Below the pieces are notes generated by a model. That model did not search any database. It was not told the DNA's origin and saw nothing but the letters and a program-made list of their open reading frames with translations. Below, one piece after another: positions 61,504 to 64,000 of a stretch of 64,000 nt of DNA. A program made the position numbers and the translations under genes. Source of the stretch: Nonomuraea sp. PA05 (GTDB lineage Bacteria > Actinomycetota > Actinomycetes > Streptosporangiales > Streptosporangiaceae). How positions within the stretch are numbered: position 1 is the first letter of the stretch; every line of letters starts with the position of its first letter. The stretch covers positions 372,001 through 436,000 of the forward strand of contig NZ_VSEY01000001.1 in assembly GCF_008086045.1 (NCBI RefSeq). The letters are read 5' to 3'.

Positions 61504-62751
61504 TCACTGACGGGACACCAACTGCCCTCGTCCGCGCTTGGAGGTGAGGTCGCGCAGTTCGTCTAGGTACGCCCGCACGAGCGGATGATCAGCATGCTCT
61601 GAGCCGACCGCACGCACCAATTCCTTGGACGACATGATCAGATGCGGGACAGACCTCCGCTGGGCCTTGAGAGACTGATGACCAAAGCTGACCGCCTGCT
61701 CCACGTCGCCGCGCCGGGCGGCAATCACCCCAAGCGTCAACCGCGCCTCCGAGATCCGCATCGGCGCCAACTCCTCACCGTCCGCACTCATGTGCGCCCG
61801 GATCACCTCGCTCGCGTATACCTCGGCACGCTCGTTCTCTCCGAGGATGCGGTAGGCGTCCATGCTGTAGAAGTCGTACTTCAACGGGTCGATGGTGAAG
61901 TGATTGTCGAGGTTCTCCGGCACCGGCAGGCTCTCCAGAGCCTTACGGCCCTGGTCGAGTGCAACCTCGACCTGGCGTCGATCGCCGATGCGGGCCCAGG
62001 CCTTCGCCTTCTGCGCGTGTAGTTGCACCGCTACACCGAGCCCGTCGGCCACGGCCAGGCCCCGGTCGGACGCTGCGATCACGCTGCGGTAGTCACCACG
62101 GGTGAGCGCGAACCAGGCGGCCATCTCATGCGCCCATGCCTGGACTCCGCTGTTGTCGGACTCGAGACCCATGGACAGCGCGGCCTGCCGGGTCGCTTCG
62201 GCGGCGCGTTCGTCGCCGTTGTCGGCCTCCACACAACCCACCAGCAGGGCGAGCCACCCGGCGAGGCTCAGCACGTCGCGGTGCTGCGCGAGGGTGAGCC
62301 GATGGTCGAGCAGTGTGGTTAGTCGCGCGAGCCACCGGCGGCCCTCAACGAGAAGCTGTCCGGCGGCCAGGTGCGGGTAGTCGCAGCAGAGCTGATCCAC
62401 GGTGATGTGGAGGCCGTCGATCGTGGCGTCATCAACAGTCGAGGCCCGCAACCGGGTGACGATCTCCAGCGTGTCGAGCTCGGCCGCCGACGCGTCCCGT
62501 CCGTGGTCACGCGCGCTGAGGGGGAACATCGCGTGGGTGACTGTGCCGAAGGTCTTGGCGATGAGTGGCGCGTAGTGGTCCGGGTGGACTTCTCCGGCCT
62601 CCCAGCGCTGCCATGACCTCTTGAGCGAGGGGAAGTCAGGTAGTTGCTCTGCGGAGTTGGCCGCCAAGGCGTGGACAGCGTCGTCCTGGGTCCATCCTCG
62701 CGCGAGGCGCTCGTTGCGGATGCGCCGTGCCCATGCGGGACGGTCGTCCAT
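61504..62751 (-). CDS. XRE-type HTH regulator with TPR repeats
   Basis: 415 residues from ATG 62751. An N-terminal HTH (WARRIRNERLARGWTQDDAVHALAAN..LKRSWQRWEAGEVHPD) precedes about 330 residues of helical, TPR-like repeats (GWLALLVGCVEADNGDERAAEATRQAALSMGL, AWFALTRGDYRSVIAASDRGLAVADGLG, AYRILGENERAEVYASEVIRAHM). Such XRE-TPR proteins are frequent actinomycete regulators that may bind peptides or partner proteins. It lies 38 nt upstream of the PP2C-GntR gene in the same direction. A truncated copy is at 57700-58120. Confidence 0.87.
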   Translation of the reverse strand: MDDRPAWARRIRNERLARGWTQDDAVHALAANSAEQLPDFPSLKRSWQRWEAGEVHPDHYAPLIAKTFGTVTHAMFPLSARDHGRDASAAELDTLEIVTRLRASTVDDATIDGLHITVDQLCCDYPHLAAGQLLVEGRRWLARLTTLLDHRLTLAQHRDVLSLAGWLALLVGCVEADNGDERAAEATRQAALSMGLESDNSGVQAWAHEMAAWFALTRGDYRSVIAASDRGLAVADGLGVAVQLHAQKAKAWARIGDRRQVEVALDQGRKALESLPVPENLDNHFTIDPLKYDFYSMDAYRILGENERAEVYASEVIRAHMSADGEELAPMRISEARLTLGVIAARRGDVEQAVSFGHQSLKAQRRSVPHLIMSSKELVRAVGSEHADHPLVRAYLDELRDLTSKRGRGQLVSRQ

Positions 62752-62927
62752 GTGCTACCTCCTGTGGCGGGGAGTCCAGACGTGTTCGTACCCAATGTGC
62801 AACACAAAGGAAGATCATGGAGGGCGACAAGTAGACGACATCTGCGGATGTCGTCTAGCCATCGGGGTCTTGTCTGGTGGACGGTCAGCACATGCATCGC
62901 ATGCGCACCGACCTTCCGATCGTCGGG

Positions 62928-63719
62928 TTAGTCCTCCAAGCGCATCCGGTAGCGCAGCTTGGTCAGGTGCGTCGGGATGACGAACACTGTCACCTTTACA
63001 GGCTGGCCGTCGTCGTCCTCCCCGACATGCAGGATTTCGTACACCCGCTGGTCTTCGGTTACTTCGAGGAAATTCATTTCCTCTGGCTCGGGCGGCCGGA
63101 CATCGACGGTCTCCTCAATGCTGGCCTGGGCGCGCCCAAGGTCGGCCAAGCGGCTGCTGATCCCGCCGACGCCGGTGTCCTCGTCCTCGATTTGCGTACC
63201 TTCGGCGATGGCGAGCGGGATGTAGCTGACAGCGATCTGGTACGGGATGCTGCGGCCGTCGGGCGCGGGCACGATCTTCATGTAGCGCGCCCGCATCACC
63301 GTGGATACCTCAGCGGAGCTGACTCCCAGGATGTCGGCGACGTTCTGCGGCGGGCGGACGCGATCGATGATGTTGCGGGTGTCCATCTTGTAGTCGCGGT
63401 CGGCCAGCTCGGCGGCGAAGGCACCTCGCGCGCCGCCGCGTTCCCGATGGGATCGACTGTGTCGTGCGGAGGCATCGCGGATGAGCGGGGGTATGTCGCG
63501 AACGATGGTGCCGACTCCGCGATGGACACGAACCCAGCCCTCCGCGCGGAGGATGGCCAGTGCGCGGTTAACGGTGACGCGGGTGACGCCGTACTCCTCG
63601 GCCAGGTCCACCTCGGTCGGCAGCTTCTTGCCCAGCGGATACACGCTGTTCTTGATCTTGTTGCGAATGTCTCGCGCCAGCTCGCGGTAGATGCTCGCGC
63701 CGCGTTCCGACGACGTCAT
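62928..63719 (-). CDS. GntR family regulator with UTRA domain
   Basis: 263 residues from ATG 63719. The winged helix spans about 8-75 (ASIYRELARDIRNKIKNSVYPLGKKLPTEVDLAEEYGVTRVTVNRALAILRAEGWV). A basic linker leads to a UTRA domain at about 110-255 (DILGVSSAEVSTVMRARYMKIVPAPDGRSIPYQIAVSYIP, DQRVYEILHVGEDDDGQPVKVTVFVIP). It heads the regulatory cluster, with three half-sites of a palindromic sequence upstream. The 176 nt between it and the XRE-TPR gene contain no gene. Confidence 0.87.
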   Translation of the reverse strand: MTSSERGASIYRELARDIRNKIKNSVYPLGKKLPTEVDLAEEYGVTRVTVNRALAILRAEGWVRVHRGVGTIVRDIPPLIRDASARHSRSHRERGGARGAFAAELADRDYKMDTRNIIDRVRPPQNVADILGVSSAEVSTVMRARYMKIVPAPDGRSIPYQIAVSYIPLAIAEGTQIEDEDTGVGGISSRLADLGRAQASIEETVDVRPPEPEEMNFLEVTEDQRVYEILHVGEDDDGQPVKVTVFVIPTHLTKLRYRMRLED

Positions 63720-63759
63720 GCCAGCCCCTTCATCAAGAACATGAACAACACCCTAGCGG

Positions 63760-63821
63760 TAGGTACTACATTCTCAAGACCTAGCTTGACGTAGTACCTA
63801 TGGAAGCGTAGGAAGTACCTA
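63760..63821. promoter_or_regulatory. Operator array upstream of GntR
   Basis: TAGGTACTAC (63760-63769) and its inverse complement GTAGTACCTA (63791-63800) form perfect 10-bp arms. A third related half-site, GGAAGTACCTA, is at 63811-63821. They lie 41-102 nt upstream of the GntR start and probably bind this regulator. Confidence 0.6.
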
Positions 63822-63827
63822 TAGCAC

Positions 63828-64000
63828 ATGGTGAGCAGTGGCGCGGGAACGCCGCGGCTCCGGAACAGGAAGGCTTCCAGCGCACCAGCGCCGGAAGTCT
63901 CCGCACAACAGCAAACGGCCCCCGGTGCGGGAACACCGGAGGCCGCCGTATCAGGCTCTCCTCGCGAAAGGTCATCGCCTGATGTTGTCCATCATCGCAC
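63828..64000 (+). CDS. Possible start of a divergent gene, truncated by the window edge
   Basis: From ATG 63828 a frame stays open to the window end. It encodes an Ala/Pro/Gln-rich, probably disordered N-terminus (SSAPAPEVSAQQQTAPGAG). It begins just past the operator array, where a divergent target of the GntR repressor would be expected. There is no good RBS at normal distance and a hairpin lies inside the frame, so this is weak. Confidence 0.25.
   Translation, partial: MVSSGAGTPRLRNRKASSAPAPEVSAQQQTAPGAGTPEAAVSGSPRERSSPDVVHHR
63917..63944 (-). terminator. GC hairpin near the right edge
   Basis: GGCC-C-CCGGTG and CACCGG-A-GGCC pair over 11 positions with one mismatch around a 6-nt loop. 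On the minus strand GTTTGCTGTTG follows, so it may end a minus-strand transcript entering from beyond the window. Confidence 0.45.

Noticed and set aside
59693..61510. 605-residue plus-strand frame opposite the PP2C-GntR fusion
   Set aside because: It has no start signals or motifs, while the minus strand gives clear PP2C, GntR and UTRA domains.
63781..63975. 64-residue minus-strand frame at the right edge
   Set aside because: It spans the operator array and the GC hairpin and has an incoherent sequence.

Overview
The window is high-GC DNA with GTG/ATG starts and densely packed, ATGA-overlapping genes. The protein families (DUF6082-like, GntR/UTRA, XRE-TPR, PP2C, PadR, RHS, pentapeptide repeats) point to an actinomycete, probably a sporangium-forming or Streptomyces-like genus. 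The genus is an inference from gene style, not from a marker gene. No tRNA, rRNA, CRISPR array or integrase was seen.

Region 1 (about 1-31300) is the structural and lysis half of a siphovirus-type prophage. Early or cargo genes come first: a pentapeptide protein running off the left edge, an ABC ATPase fused to a GNAT-like domain, and a secreted alpha/beta hydrolase. Packaging follows (small and large terminase), then repeat-containing structural proteins, portal, minor capsid protein, scaffold, P22-like coat protein, head-tail connectors, tail tube, the frameshifted tail assembly chaperones, tape measure and distal tail protein. Next come two related copies of a tail-tip module separated by a reversed pentapeptide-repeat gene, and then a lysis cassette (CHAP endolysin, collagen-like secreted protein, holin) closed by a strong terminator at 31257-31292. 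Four copies of a short palindrome of the type CGTTGGCGG..CCGCCAACG lie just upstream of the terminase, coat, tape-measure and holin genes. Integrase, repressor and attachment sites are not visible, so the prophage ends are not defined.

Region 2 (about 31500-43700) is accessory DNA. It holds an HTH protein with two membrane helices, a GntR/UTRA repressor with a perfect inverted repeat at its start, several unknown proteins, a truncated IS982-type transposase, a PIN_8-like nuclease, a broken terminase relic from a second phage, a PadR regulator with a membrane partner, and a third pentapeptide-repeat protein.

Region 3 (43726-54531) is dominated by a 2525-residue secreted RHS/YD-repeat protein with a LamG domain and a C-terminal DNA/RNA non-specific nuclease tip of visibly lower GC. 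Just downstream, where an immunity gene would be expected, lie a transposase relic and a complete but frameshifted IS1182-type element with 18-bp inverted ends and CTAG flanks. A DUF1963-like gene follows.

Region 4 (54597-58120) is a pile-up of mobile DNA: an IS5-type transposase, and a group II intron with its maturase, 5' end and domain V. The intron sits beside a truncated copy of a regulator gene found intact 4.4 kb further on.

Region 5 (58210-63821) is a co-directional regulatory cluster: GntR/UTRA, XRE-TPR, a single-chain PP2C-GntR-UTRA fusion, a second canonical PP2C phosphatase, and another GntR/UTRA. Inverted-repeat operator candidates lie before the outer GntR genes. This phosphatase/GntR cluster, the ABC-GNAT fusion, the recurrent phage palindrome and the duplicated tail module are the most unusual items.
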